A stretch of 32,068 nucleotides of DNA, taken from assembly GCA_016875195.1 (NCBI GenBank), contig VGRY01000052.1, positions 1 to 32,068 on the forward strand, given 5' to 3'. Both the position numbers and the translations under genes were made by a program. Shown here piece after piece: positions 1 to 7,293 of the stretch. The stretch is from Deltaproteobacteria bacterium (lineage in GTDB: Bacteria > Desulfobacterota > BSN033 > UBA1163). The notes beneath the pieces were generated by a model. It searched no databases, was not told the DNA's origin, and worked only from the letters and a program-made list of their open reading frames with translations. Each line of letters starts with the position of its first letter. Positions within the stretch are counted from its first letter, which is position 1.

Positions 1-628
1 TCAAGTCGCATGCGATCTTGATCGCCGGATCCACCGGGAAGAAGTGTGTCCCGGATTGGTAGGTCGGACCCACGAGCTGAGTGATGGCACAGTTCATCAT
101 CGTTCCAATCAGGCTGGAAACATCCACCCCCTGTCTTTTGGCCGTAAGTAGATACATCGCCATATGAATGGCTGAATAAGGAGGATTGACAATCAGGGTA
201 GTGCTGACTTTATCCAGAGGGATCCCTTTAAAAAGGGCCTCCGTGTCCTCAAGGGTAGCCATCGAGGTTCCTACCAATCCTACATCCCCTTCTGCGAGAG
301 GGTGATCCGGATCAAGACCCAACTTGGTGGGAATATCATAGTCGATGTTGAGTCCGGTCATGCCTTTGCTCAGAAGGAAGTGAATGAGGCGATTGCTCTC
401 TTCGGGAGTCCCGAACCCGCTCTGTTGCCTTCGGGTCCAGAGTCGGCCTCGATACATGTCTTTATATACGCCACGGGTAAAGGGGAAAACCCCGGGGTCT
501 GGCGGGTCCTGGGGAGAGTCTTCACGATCATAGAACTCTTTCATCTCAATTCCTGAAAGAGTCCTGAAATGGGGGAGCCTTTCGCCTTTCAGGTAGCGGT
601 CATAATGATTCTGGTCAGAGACTTTCAT
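1..628 (-). CDS. B12-dependent acyl-CoA mutase, large (substrate-binding) domain, partial
   Basis: This is the N-terminal 209 residues of a methylmalonyl-CoA mutase-family protein; the rest lies beyond position 1. The family rearranges the carbon skeleton of acyl-CoA thioesters with adenosylcobalamin. What is seen: FTRGVYKDMYRGRLWTRRQ (residues about 50-68), GFGTPEESN (71-79), TGLNIDYDIPTKLG (91-104), DPDHPLAEGDVG (106-117) and GIPLDKVSTT (135-144) follow the family pattern in order. The start ATG at 628 has a GAGGAGG ribosome site a few bases upstream. Oddity: where methylmalonyl-CoA mutases read GTIQNDILKE...R.TY, this protein reads GTMMNCAITQ...SGTH with about four extra residues, so the conserved Gln and the substrate-carboxylate Arg appear to be missing. 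The substrate may therefore not be methylmalonyl-CoA. Family membership is confident; the substrate is unknown. Confidence 0.88.
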   Translation of the reverse strand, partial: MKVSDQNHYDRYLKGERLPHFRTLSGIEMKEFYDREDSPQDPPDPGVFPFTRGVYKDMYRGRLWTRRQQSGFGTPEESNRLIHFLLSKGMTGLNIDYDIPTKLGLDPDHPLAEGDVGLVGTSMATLEDTEALFKGIPLDKVSTTLIVNPPYSAIHMAMYLLTAKRQGVDVSSLIGTMMNCAITQLVGPTYQSGTHFFPVDPAIKIACDL

Positions 629-718
629 TTCTGCCTCCTCTGCCTATCTTCTTACCCTTTGAGGATTATTTTTCCAAAGAGTGAAAAAGGACACTAAAAT
701 GAAGAAGACATTCATTTG

Positions 719-892
719 CAAAATCCCTCCCCTGCCTTCGCCGAAGCGGCTTCGCGCAGGCAGGTAACCTCCCTCCTTCGGCAAACTCAGGACAGGTTTG
801 TTAAAGGTCCCGATAAATCGGGATTTGGCAAAGAGGGGTGAGGGGAGATTTTATAATGACTATACCAATTAAATTTTGAGACTCTTTATAAG
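719..892. repeat. C-rich/G-rich palindromic element with an adjoining TIR-like end
   Basis: This fills most of the 325-base gap between the mutase and dctM. The outer arms AAATCCCTCCCCT (721-733) and GGGGTGAGGGGAGATTT (to about 851) are complementary. Inside, 748-764 is the exact reverse complement of 24711-24727, so a 17-base motif is shared with the gap after the LarA-like gene. Just outside, 872-892 (AATTTTGAGACTCTTTATAAG-like) resembles the terminal inverted repeats at 21959-22327 and 23103-23351. No second terminal repeat was found on the left side. No gene or obvious promoter was seen in this gap. Confidence 0.6.
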
Positions 893-953
893 AAGTTATG
901 TCTTGTCTTATAAAATTTGGGAGAACATTCCGCAAGGGAAAACACCTGCCGTA

Positions 954-2258
954 TCAATAAATCTCGAAGAGAGACGGAAGGAAGGTGATGATCTGCGGAA
1001 AGATAAACAGCAGAGCGGCGCAAATGATCATACCGATTAAAAACGGATAAACCCCGCTGTAAATTTCGCCAAAGGGAACCTTGGTGATATTCCGGACCAC
1101 AAAAACATTGATCGCCACCGGAGGAATCACCACGCCGATCATCACAAAGATATGGAGGATGACGCCAAACCAGATTGGATCGTAACCCAATTTGATGACG
1201 ATGGGAAAGAAGATGGGAGTGGCCAGAACCATAAAGGCGAGGTCATCGATAAAAGAGCCCCCGATTTCATAGATCAGCAAAATGAGAATCATGATCACAA
1301 AAGGGGGATAAGGAAGGCTCCCGACCCAATCTGCGGCAAGGATGGGGATCTTGGTCACGACCAGAAAATGGCCAAGGATCGTAGACCCTGCAATCAGGAC
1401 CAAGACCATACATGCCGTTCGAAGGGATTCCGCAACCGATAGGATAAACCCTTTAAAATTGATGTCCCTTTTAATGACGGACAAAAGAAGGACCGCAAAT
1501 GTACCGGCGCTCCCCGCCTCTGTGGGCGTAAAGAAACCCCACGCCATCCCTCCGGTCACAATGACGAAGATCAGAATCACCCAGATCACCTCTTTGAGCG
1601 ATATCCATCTGGCTTTCCAGGGTGATTTTTCACCTTTGGGCCCCAACGCTGGATCGATCTTGCACCATCCGTAGATGATAAAGACAAATAAGGATGTGAC
1701 GATCATCCCTGGAGCGACTGCGGCTAAAAATAATTTGCCGATGGATGTCTCGGTAATCATCCCGAAGACAATCAGTGTGACACTTGGCGGAATAAGACTG
1801 CCAAGCGTACCCGAGACAGCGATGATTCCTGTTGAGAGTTTCCTTTTGTAATGGTACCGTTCCATCTCAGGATAAGCCACACTGCCAAACGTCGCTGCTG
1901 TGGCAATGGCTGACCCCGTCACCGTTCCAAATGCAGCGGATCCCCCCACCGTGGCCATGGCCAGTCCTCCGGGGATATGTCCGATAAACTTGTAAGATGT
2001 ATCATACAATCGCTTCGCAATCCCGGCATTATAGGCAATCTGACCCATGAGGACAAAAAGAGGAATGACCGTAAATCCATAGGAAGAAAAGACATCGAAA
2101 ACATCCTTTGCCAAAAGGTTCAACCCGGCCTGAAAGGAAACAATATAGCTAAACCCTAAAAAGCCGACAATGGCCATGGCAAATCCTAATTCGATCCCGG
2201 TGAGGAATAAGGCCAATACCGCAATTAGGCCTAAAATTCCGATCGTCACCTCACTCAT
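954..2258 (-). CDS. dctM: TRAP transporter large permease subunit, DctM family (system 1)
   Basis: This is the main translocation subunit of a tripartite ATP-independent periplasmic transporter, importing a carboxylate-type solute with a Na+ or H+ gradient. The 434 residues form about a dozen hydrophobic segments. Family signatures include VIPLFVLMGQIAYNAGI (about 64-80), GGSAAFGTVTGSAIATAATFGS (about 104-125), GTLGSLIPPSVTLIVFG (about 150-166) and FFTPTEAGSAG (about 242-252). Its start overlaps the dctQ stop by 8 bases and has a GGAGG site 5 bases upstream, so the two are translationally coupled. Length is normal for the family. The substrate cannot be read from this subunit. Confidence 0.95.
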   Translation of the reverse strand: MSEVTIGILGLIAVLALFLTGIELGFAMAIVGFLGFSYIVSFQAGLNLLAKDVFDVFSSYGFTVIPLFVLMGQIAYNAGIAKRLYDTSYKFIGHIPGGLAMATVGGSAAFGTVTGSAIATAATFGSVAYPEMERYHYKRKLSTGIIAVSGTLGSLIPPSVTLIVFGMITETSIGKLFLAAVAPGMIVTSLFVFIIYGWCKIDPALGPKGEKSPWKARWISLKEVIWVILIFVIVTGGMAWGFFTPTEAGSAGTFAVLLLSVIKRDINFKGFILSVAESLRTACMVLVLIAGSTILGHFLVVTKIPILAADWVGSLPYPPFVIMILILLIYEIGGSFIDDLAFMVLATPIFFPIVIKLGYDPIWFGVILHIFVMIGVVIPPVAINVFVVRNITKVPFGEIYSGVYPFLIGMIICAALLFIFPQIITFLPSLFEIY

Positions 2259-2733
2259 GTTTTCCTCCGAAGGTCTTGAAGATATCGCACAGGAGCACGA
2301 GACACTGAATAAAAGAGCAAACCCCTAATCCATAAGCAACCGGATAAAAAGGCATGGTCAGGGTGGGGGAAACCTCTCCTGCTTTTTTGAGATCCATTCC
2401 ATACTTGATCAATTCCAAACCGATGAGGAAAAAAAGTCCCATCCCCATGCATCTTGTTACAATATGAAAAATGTTTCGAGTTTTATCAGAGAACCTCATC
2501 ACCAGAAAGTCAGTATAGACATGTCCTCTGACCCAGGTGGTCAAAGGAATGGAGAAACCGATCACCACAGCCCCTGAAAAAGCGACAATCTCAAAAGTTC
2601 CGATAATGGGTTTTCTAAATGACCTTAAAATAATGTCTGAAACCGTGAGTAACATGATGAAGGTCAGGCTAACCCCGCTGATGAAATTGATGTAGCGGCT
2701 CAATCTCCATACCTTATCTAAAAACCATCCCAT
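2251..2733 (-). CDS. dctQ: TRAP transporter small permease subunit, DctQ family (system 1)
   Basis: A 160-residue inner-membrane protein with four predicted hydrophobic segments, as expected for DctQ, which pairs with DctM. Typical features are LLTVSDIILRSFRKPIIGTFE near residues 24-44, where the segment ends in the conserved G..E pattern, and FSIPLTTWVRGHVYTDFLV near 55-73. The last segment contains PFYPVAYGLGVC. The ATG has a GGAG site 6-7 bases upstream. It lies between dctP (221-base gap with a hairpin and a terminator-like stem) and dctM (8-base overlap). Confidence 0.92.
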   Translation of the reverse strand: MGWFLDKVWRLSRYINFISGVSLTFIMLLTVSDIILRSFRKPIIGTFEIVAFSGAVVIGFSIPLTTWVRGHVYTDFLVMRFSDKTRNIFHIVTRCMGMGLFFLIGLELIKYGMDLKKAGEVSPTLTMPFYPVAYGLGVCSFIQCLVLLCDIFKTFGGKHE

Positions 2734-2744
2734 AAGTAGCTCCT

Positions 2745-2860
2745 TTATAATCAGTCAGTTTGTCTTGTAGTCAGATAGTCTTATAGTCAATTCATTTTTT
2801 TATCCTCCACTATATGACTATTCGACTATAAGACTATGAGACGAATGACTAAACAGGCAT
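2745..2860. repeat. Hairpin of degenerate GACTATA-type short repeats
   Basis: The left part repeats AGTCAG/TAGTCAGATAGTC/TATAGTC units (about 2752-2790). The right part repeats the complements GACTATT, GACTATAAGACTATGAGAC (about 2813-2845). The two halves can fold into one long imperfect hairpin. It sits in the dctP-dctQ gap of an operon. The layout resembles the elements at 10238, 18324, 26120, 28455 and 31556, but with a different unit sequence. Confidence 0.65.
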
Positions 2861-2910
2861 CGTCACCGTAACCCAAATCTCTAAAAAGTCGGATGGTTAA
2901 ATAGTGCACA

Positions 2911-2949
2911 AAAAAAGAGGGGAAGGCAGTAACCCCTCCCCCTCTTTTT
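2911..2949 (-). terminator. Rho-independent terminator-like stem between dctP and dctQ
   Basis: On the minus strand, a G/C-rich stem (AAAAAGAGGGG at 2912-2922 paired with CCCCTCTTTTT at 2939-2949) begins 6 bases after the dctP stop and is followed by a run of seven T. This is a good terminator shape. Because dctQM lie just downstream on the same strand, it probably acts as a partial terminator that leaves more binding-protein mRNA than permease mRNA. Confidence 0.6.
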
Positions 2950-2954
2950 GGGTT

Positions 2955-3971
2955 CTACTTTTGATATTTATAAAGTGTATGGAGAAAAAACTGTAACACC
3001 TGATCTCCGGGCAATCCCTTGTCCTTCATGCTCTTAACATAATCATCATAAAGAGGTTTGAGTGTCCTTTCCCATTTCCGGTTCTCATCCACGGAAAGTT
3101 GGATGATCTTGTTGCCTCTCTGAAGGGTAAAATCTTTACCTGCTTTAGCAATCTCATCCCAACCCTTGCCATGTTTGTCAATCCATTCGGAGTTCACCTG
3201 TTCAATGATTTTCTGGTCAGCCGGAGGGATGGAATTCCACTTGGCCTTATTCATAGCGATAAAAAAGGCAGAGCTGTAATACATTGCAGGGGCTTCGACC
3301 GTAAACTTCACCACTTCTCCCCACTTCCAGGCTTGCAACGCTTCATAAGGTGCGATCGAAGCTTCCACAACACCCCTGCTTAATGCTTCATAGGTCTCAC
3401 CCATCGCCATAGATACAGGAGCTCCTCCAAGGGCGGTCACAATTTTCGTAGCAGCACCAAATGCTCGAATTTTCATCCCCTTGACATCCTCAAGCTTTTC
3501 AACAGCCTTTTTGGTATGAAGGAGTCCGGGATCATGGGCGTGCATATACATCATCTTGACATCATCAAATTCCTTTGGTTTAAATTGGGCGATAAAATCA
3601 TTGATCGTTTTCGTGATGGCCCATCCGCTCTTGTGGCTTAAGGGAAGTTCAACCACCTCTGTCAGAGGAAATCTTCCTCGCGTGTAACCACAGACAGACA
3701 TGCCCACATCGGACAGACCTTTGACTACCCCGTCATAAACCTGAGGCGCAGGCGTGAGGGTGCCGCCATAATGCATGGTGACCACAACCCTTCCATTCGT
3801 CCTTTTTTCGATCTCTTTCCCCCATTCCGCAGCCAGCACACTATGCTTATGAGGTGCCGGAAAGAAGATGGAATAACTGAGTTTGATCTGTGCGGATGCA
3901 GAAGAAACAAAGATCAACCATCCTAAAATTGAAATGCATAACACTAAAGAAATAACCCTAAAACGTCTCAT
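2955..3971 (-). CDS. dctP: TRAP transporter substrate-binding protein, DctP family (system 1)
   Basis: Periplasmic solute receptor of TRAP system 1, 338 residues. Residues 1-27 are a clear signal peptide (positive start, hydrophobic core, cleavage near SSASA-Q). Family motifs are YDGVVKGLSDVGMSVCGYTRGRFPLTEVVELP (positions about 79-110), then MKIRAFGAATKIVTALGGAPV (about 165-185), where the Arg after MKI is the usual carboxylate-binding residue, and ETYEALSRGVVEASIAPYEA (about 191-210). An AAAGGAGG site precedes the ATG. The presence of the Arg supports an organic-acid ligand; which acid cannot be told. It is related to the binding proteins at 7294 and 16193. Confidence 0.94.
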   Translation of the reverse strand: MRRFRVISLVLCISILGWLIFVSSASAQIKLSYSIFFPAPHKHSVLAAEWGKEIEKRTNGRVVVTMHYGGTLTPAPQVYDGVVKGLSDVGMSVCGYTRGRFPLTEVVELPLSHKSGWAITKTINDFIAQFKPKEFDDVKMMYMHAHDPGLLHTKKAVEKLEDVKGMKIRAFGAATKIVTALGGAPVSMAMGETYEALSRGVVEASIAPYEALQAWKWGEVVKFTVEAPAMYYSSAFFIAMNKAKWNSIPPADQKIIEQVNSEWIDKHGKGWDEIAKAGKDFTLQRGNKIIQLSVDENRKWERTLKPLYDDYVKSMKDKGLPGDQVLQFFLHTLYKYQK

Positions 3972-4100
3972 GATTTCCTCCTTTCGATTTTTATTCCTTG
4001 ATAAAAAGCTTGTTTTTTACTTGATCTCTTTTCTTCGAATCACCCCCTTTTCAACTGAAATTATCCTCCGATGAAAGGATCTGCTGTATTAGAAAATAAA

Positions 4101-4164
4101 AAATCTCTAACCCCCCTTCATCCCCCCTTAGGCTAAGGGGGGAATAGAGGGGGTTACGGATTTT
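4101..4164. repeat. C-rich/G-rich palindromic element
   Basis: Near-perfect palindrome: left arm CTAACCCCCCTTCATCCCCC, centre CCTTAGGCTAAGG, right arm GGGGGAATAGAGGGGGTTACG. It belongs to the dispersed family that recurs at 719, 6988, 22102, 22217, 23157, 24867, 25250, 30057 and 31870. It lies in the divergent gap between dctP (system 1) and the flavin-reductase-like gene. Confidence 0.75.
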
Positions 4165-4330
4165 CATGGTTCGAGGTTGCCCTCCGGGTATGGAGCATTA
4201 GACGGAAAATGAATGAAACTATTCAAATTAAACCGTCCATTCTTCTTCTTGAGAATTTTTTAACAAGTATAATGGGTAGATAATTTTTGTCAAGTCATTT
4301 TTGTCAAATTTCTAAAACGCCATGGAATCT

Positions 4331-4358
4331 TTGAAATCTGAAAGCAATGTAATATAAT
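4331..4358 (+). promoter_or_regulatory. Sigma70-like promoter of the flavin-reductase-like gene
   Basis: TTGAAA (4331-4336) and a perfect TATAAT (4353-4358) are separated by 16 bases, with the start codon about 58 bases beyond the -10 box. The region around it is AT-rich. It is called from the sequence only. Confidence 0.6.
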
Positions 4359-4416
4359 AGAGTGCCAAAAAGAGAATTCCAGTTGCCATTTTTATAACGA
4401 AAAAGGAGAAGAAGTG

Positions 4417-5073
4417 ATGTATTACGATCCGGATAAGAATGACCATGGCCTTCCCCATAATCCCTTTAAGTCCTGCGTGGTGCCTCGACCTATTGGTTGG
4501 ATCTCAACCATCAGCCTCGAAGGAATACACAATTTAGCGCCTTACAGCCAGTTCCAAAACCTGACGTTCGACCCTCCCTACGTGATGTTCGCAGCCAACC
4601 AGAATACCCGTGGCCTTCGAAAGGATTCAGCGGTCAATGCCGAACAAACCAAGGAATTCGTTTACAACATGGCCACCTATGACCTGCGTGAGGCAGTCAA
4701 CCGATCAGCCGTAGAGGCGCCTCCGGAGGTGGATGAATTTGAACTTGTTGGTTTGACCAAGGCGCCATCCATCCGGGTCAAACCCTACCGGGTTGCGGAG
4801 TCCCCGATCCAATTCGAGTGCCGTTATCACAGCACGCTGCGATTGCCGGGCAATGGATTGATGGGCACGGTGGATGTCATCATTGGCCGGGTGGTTCTCA
4901 TACATATTAAAGACGATTTCATCACTCCGGATGGACGGATTGACCTGTTGCGGGTCCGCCCATTAGCCCGGCTCGGTTACTACGACTATACGACGGTGGA
5001 ATCCATCTTTGAAATGGTGATTCCCGGGAGTAACGAGGTACTGCTTGCAGGTCTCGAGGGTAAACCTCGTTAG
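4417..5073 (+). CDS. Flavin reductase-like FMN-binding domain protein
   Basis: A 218-residue cytoplasmic protein of the flavin reductase-like (FMN-binding split-barrel) family, with PRPIGWISTISLEGIHNLAPYSQF near residues 23-46 as the diagnostic FMN-loop motif, followed by DPPYVMFAANQ and the C-terminal strand region MGTVDVIIGRVVLIHI. Members act as NAD(P)H:flavin reductases or simply bind FMN, and often accompany oxygenases or other redox enzymes. An AGGAG site lies 8 bases before the ATG at 4417; a GTG one codon earlier (4414) would be only 5 bases away, so ATG is preferred. It has its own promoter and is followed by hairpins and the acyl-CoA ligase gene on the same strand. The partner and physiological role are unknown. 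Confidence 0.85.
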   Translation: MYYDPDKNDHGLPHNPFKSCVVPRPIGWISTISLEGIHNLAPYSQFQNLTFDPPYVMFAANQNTRGLRKDSAVNAEQTKEFVYNMATYDLREAVNRSAVEAPPEVDEFELVGLTKAPSIRVKPYRVAESPIQFECRYHSTLRLPGNGLMGTVDVIIGRVVLIHIKDDFITPDGRIDLLRVRPLARLGYYDYTTVESIFEMVIPGSNEVLLAGLEGKPR

Positions 5074-5092
5074 AAAGTTTTCAACTTTCTAA
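5069..5092 (+). other. Hairpin at the 3' end of the flavin-reductase-like gene
   Basis: GTTAGAAAGT and ACTTTCTAAC are complementary with a four-to-five-base loop; the stop codon lies in the stem. There is no clear T-run, so it may protect the mRNA end rather than terminate. TTTCTAACGGG at 5086-5096 recurs exactly at 5174-5184, bracketing a 77-base spacer that ends in the terminator. Confidence 0.5.
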
Positions 5093-5151
5093 CGGGAAAG
5101 CTCACACGGGGCATTAAACCTTGTGTTCGCTGAAAAGGAAACAACCACCAT

Positions 5152-5178
5152 CCCCGCAGCAGAGCTGCGGGGTTTTCT
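5152..5178 (+). terminator. Rho-independent terminator after the flavin-reductase-like gene
   Basis: A perfect 9-base stem CCCCGCAGC (5152-5160) / GCTGCGGGG (5164-5172) with a three-base AGA loop is followed by TTTTCT. It separates the transcripts of the flavin-reductase-like gene and the ligase gene, which has its own promoter downstream. Confidence 0.75.
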
Positions 5179-5214
5179 AACGGGGTAAAAAGACATGAAA
5201 AAAGCTTGCTTCCC

Positions 5215-5243
5215 TTGACTTAAGTTATAATAAAAATTATGAT
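5215..5243 (+). promoter_or_regulatory. Sigma70-like promoter of the acyl-CoA ligase gene
   Basis: TTGACT (5215-5220), a 17-base AT-rich spacer and TATGAT (5238-5243) lie 47 bases ahead of the ligase ATG and just after the terminator at 5152-5178. Confidence 0.6.
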
Positions 5244-5290
5244 TTTTCGATCTTATCAAAAAAACCTTTCCGGGTATTGGAGAGCGTGCC

Positions 5291-6967
5291 ATGGTGATTC
5301 AGGGAGCCAATCCATTTCCAAAAGAATCAGCGGATCTCTATCGTAGAAAACGTTGGTGGTTAGACATCCCCCTGGGAGAGATGCTGGATCGAACCTGTGA
5401 CCTCTACCCCTATAAGGAAGCGCTTGTCTCCGGAGAGGTCAGGCTGACCTTTCAGCAACTCCAGGAACGGACAGACCGGGCTGCCCTGGCCTTTCTTGAA
5501 ATAGGCATTCAGAAACTGGATCGGGTTCTGCTCCAGATTCCAAATTGGGTAGAATTCGTCTATGCCTATTATGGGCTCCATAAGATGGGAGCTATTCCTG
5601 TGATGTGTATTCCACGCTTCTCTCAGAGGGAGATCGAACATTTCTGTGAGATCACAGAAGCTAAAGCCTGGATGGTCCCTTTACAGTTTGAGAAGATCGA
5701 TTATCATTCGATGATCGAATCGATACAATCCAAGGAATCGCTTCTAAAACATATTATTATCATTGATCCCGCCTCGGATAGAGACCGTAAGCCGTTGCCC
5801 AAAGGCACCCTATCTTTCCATGACCTCCTCGGAAAGGTTGATTTAAAACGATATCCTAAAGATTACCTCCAGACCCATCGCCCTAATCCGGATGAGATCT
5901 GTCACCTGATGCCAACCGGAGGAACAACAGGCCTTCCCAAGCTTGTCCCCCGCGCCCATAATGACTTCTTCTGCAATTTCGATTATCGCGGAAAGGTCTG
6001 GGAACGAAGTCCGCGCGACATCACCCTGATTGCCACGCCCGTCACCCATAATATGGCCATTGAGGTCTCCTTAAACCCTGCTTTCCTCACCGGAGGGAAA
6101 GTGGTGCTGATTTCCTCCACCCGGCCCAAAGAGATTCTTGAAGCCATTGAAAAAGAGAAAGTGACAACGATGATCCTCGCGGTCGCCCAGGTTCAACAGA
6201 TCGTCGAATTTCCAGGACTGGATCAATACGACATTTCATCGCTCGATGTCATCGGAACCGGCGGTTCTCATATGCCTTCGGAGGTGATCCGAAAAGTTTA
6301 CGATAAATTGAAGTGCAAATTTTATAATGTCTATGGCAGTTCAGAGGGACCGTGTACACAGACGAGATACGATGACCCGGAGGAAATTGTTTTTCATACG
6401 GTTGGACAACCCATCTGCCCCTATGACGAGTACAGAGTGATCGATGCGAATGGGAACGAGCTTCCCCGAGGAGAGGAAGGGGAGCTGGTGGTGAGGGGGC
6501 CAACGATCTTTCGAGGCTACTACAAGTCAGAGGCTGAAAATAAGAAGGCCTTCACCCCGGACGGTTTTTATCGAACAGGAGACCTTGCCAAGTTTGACCC
6601 CGAAGGCCGTCTGATGCTCACAGGTCGAAAGAAAGACATCATCATCCGCGGAGGGGAAAACATCAGCGCCAAGGAGGTGGAGGACCTGATCGTTGGCCAC
6701 CCCAAAGTGGAACAGGTGGCGGTGGTAGGCATGCCCGACCCGATTCTGGGAGAACGGGTCTGCGCTTTTATCAAACCCAAACAGGCGGGGGCCATCTCTT
6801 TTGAAGAGATCATCGCGCATCTCAAGGAAAGCAAAACATCGGTTCTTTACTTTCCTGAAAGGATCGAGGTCATCCAGGAGATGCCCCTGACCAATGTGGG
6901 GAAGGTTGATAAGAAGCGGCTGAGAGAAGACATCAAGGAGAAACTGAAAAAAGAGGGTAAAGTTTAG
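5291..6967 (+). CDS. AMP-forming acid-CoA ligase, aryl-acid (EntE/DhbE-like) type
   Basis: A 558-residue ANL-superfamily enzyme that adenylates a carboxylic acid and passes it to CoA or a carrier thiol. Seen motifs: P-loop PTGGTTGLPK (208-217), YGSSEG (348-353), TGD (429-431), GRKKDIIIRGGENIS (445-459) and the C-terminal catalytic Lys in PLTNVGKVDKK (about residue 538). The run LPKLVPRAHNDFF (215-227) after the P-loop and the HN pair at 253-254 match the 2,3-dihydroxybenzoate-AMP ligase branch, in which this Asn binds the ring hydroxyl. This points to an aryl or hydroxyaryl acid. No siderophore genes are nearby, so a catabolic aryl-CoA ligase is at least as likely. A GGAGAG site lies 6 bases before the ATG. 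The stop is followed by repeats. Confidence 0.88.
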   Translation: MVIQGANPFPKESADLYRRKRWWLDIPLGEMLDRTCDLYPYKEALVSGEVRLTFQQLQERTDRAALAFLEIGIQKLDRVLLQIPNWVEFVYAYYGLHKMGAIPVMCIPRFSQREIEHFCEITEAKAWMVPLQFEKIDYHSMIESIQSKESLLKHIIIIDPASDRDRKPLPKGTLSFHDLLGKVDLKRYPKDYLQTHRPNPDEICHLMPTGGTTGLPKLVPRAHNDFFCNFDYRGKVWERSPRDITLIATPVTHNMAIEVSLNPAFLTGGKVVLISSTRPKEILEAIEKEKVTTMILAVAQVQQIVEFPGLDQYDISSLDVIGTGGSHMPSEVIRKVYDKLKCKFYNVYGSSEGPCTQTRYDDPEEIVFHTVGQPICPYDEYRVIDANGNELPRGEEGELVVRGPTIFRGYYKSEAENKKAFTPDGFYRTGDLAKFDPEGRLMLTGRKKDIIIRGGENISAKEVEDLIVGHPKVEQVAVVGMPDPILGERVCAFIKPKQAGAISFEEIIAHLKESKTSVLYFPERIEVIQEMPLTNVGKVDKKRLREDIKEKLKKEGKV

Positions 6968-6987
6968 CTGCACTCTATCCCCCTTCT

Positions 6988-7153
6988 GTCCCTCCCCTTA
7001 AGAGACTGTGTCACAATGTCATTGCGAGGGAGAGAAACGACCGAAGCAATCTCGTAACGTATTGATAATCCTGAGATTGCCACGCTCCCTCCGGTCGCTC
7101 GCAATGACGAAAAGGGGATTGCGACGCAGCCCTTAATTTAAGGGGAGGGGAGG
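6988..7153. repeat. Nested palindromic repeat (C-rich arms around an ATTGCGAG-type inverted repeat)
   Basis: Outer arms CCCTCCCCTTAA (about 6990-7001) and TTAAGGGGAGGGG (about 7138-7150) enclose an inverted repeat whose ends are GTCATTGCGAG (7018-7028) and CTCGCAATGAC (7098-7108). Between them are GAAGCAATCTCG and CTGAGATTGCCACG, also complementary. GTCATTGCGAG...GCAATCTC repeats are known, widely dispersed palindromes in anaerobes; here one appears nested in the C-rich family. It fills most of the 326-base gap between the ligase and dctP of system 2. Nothing else was seen there apart from the ribosome site of dctP. Confidence 0.7.
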
Positions 7154-7293
7154 CGAGGTGGGGTTAAGAAACGATGGAAGGGAGAAAGGTTGATGACGCG
7201 AAGGGAGGTGAGGCTGAATTTCATAAGGTGACTCAATGAGTGAGGCTTTTAAATCGGAAAGGATTAAAAACTTTTTATAGGAGGAACTTTCAT

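Noticed and set aside
302..556. Plus-strand open frame of 84 codons
   Set aside because: It lies antisense to the acyl-CoA mutase, whose minus-strand reading has clear family motifs and a ribosome site.
6527..6973. Minus-strand open frame of 148 codons
   Set aside because: It is antisense to the C-terminal domain of the acyl-CoA ligase, has no ribosome site and resembles no family I recognise; a shadow of codon bias.
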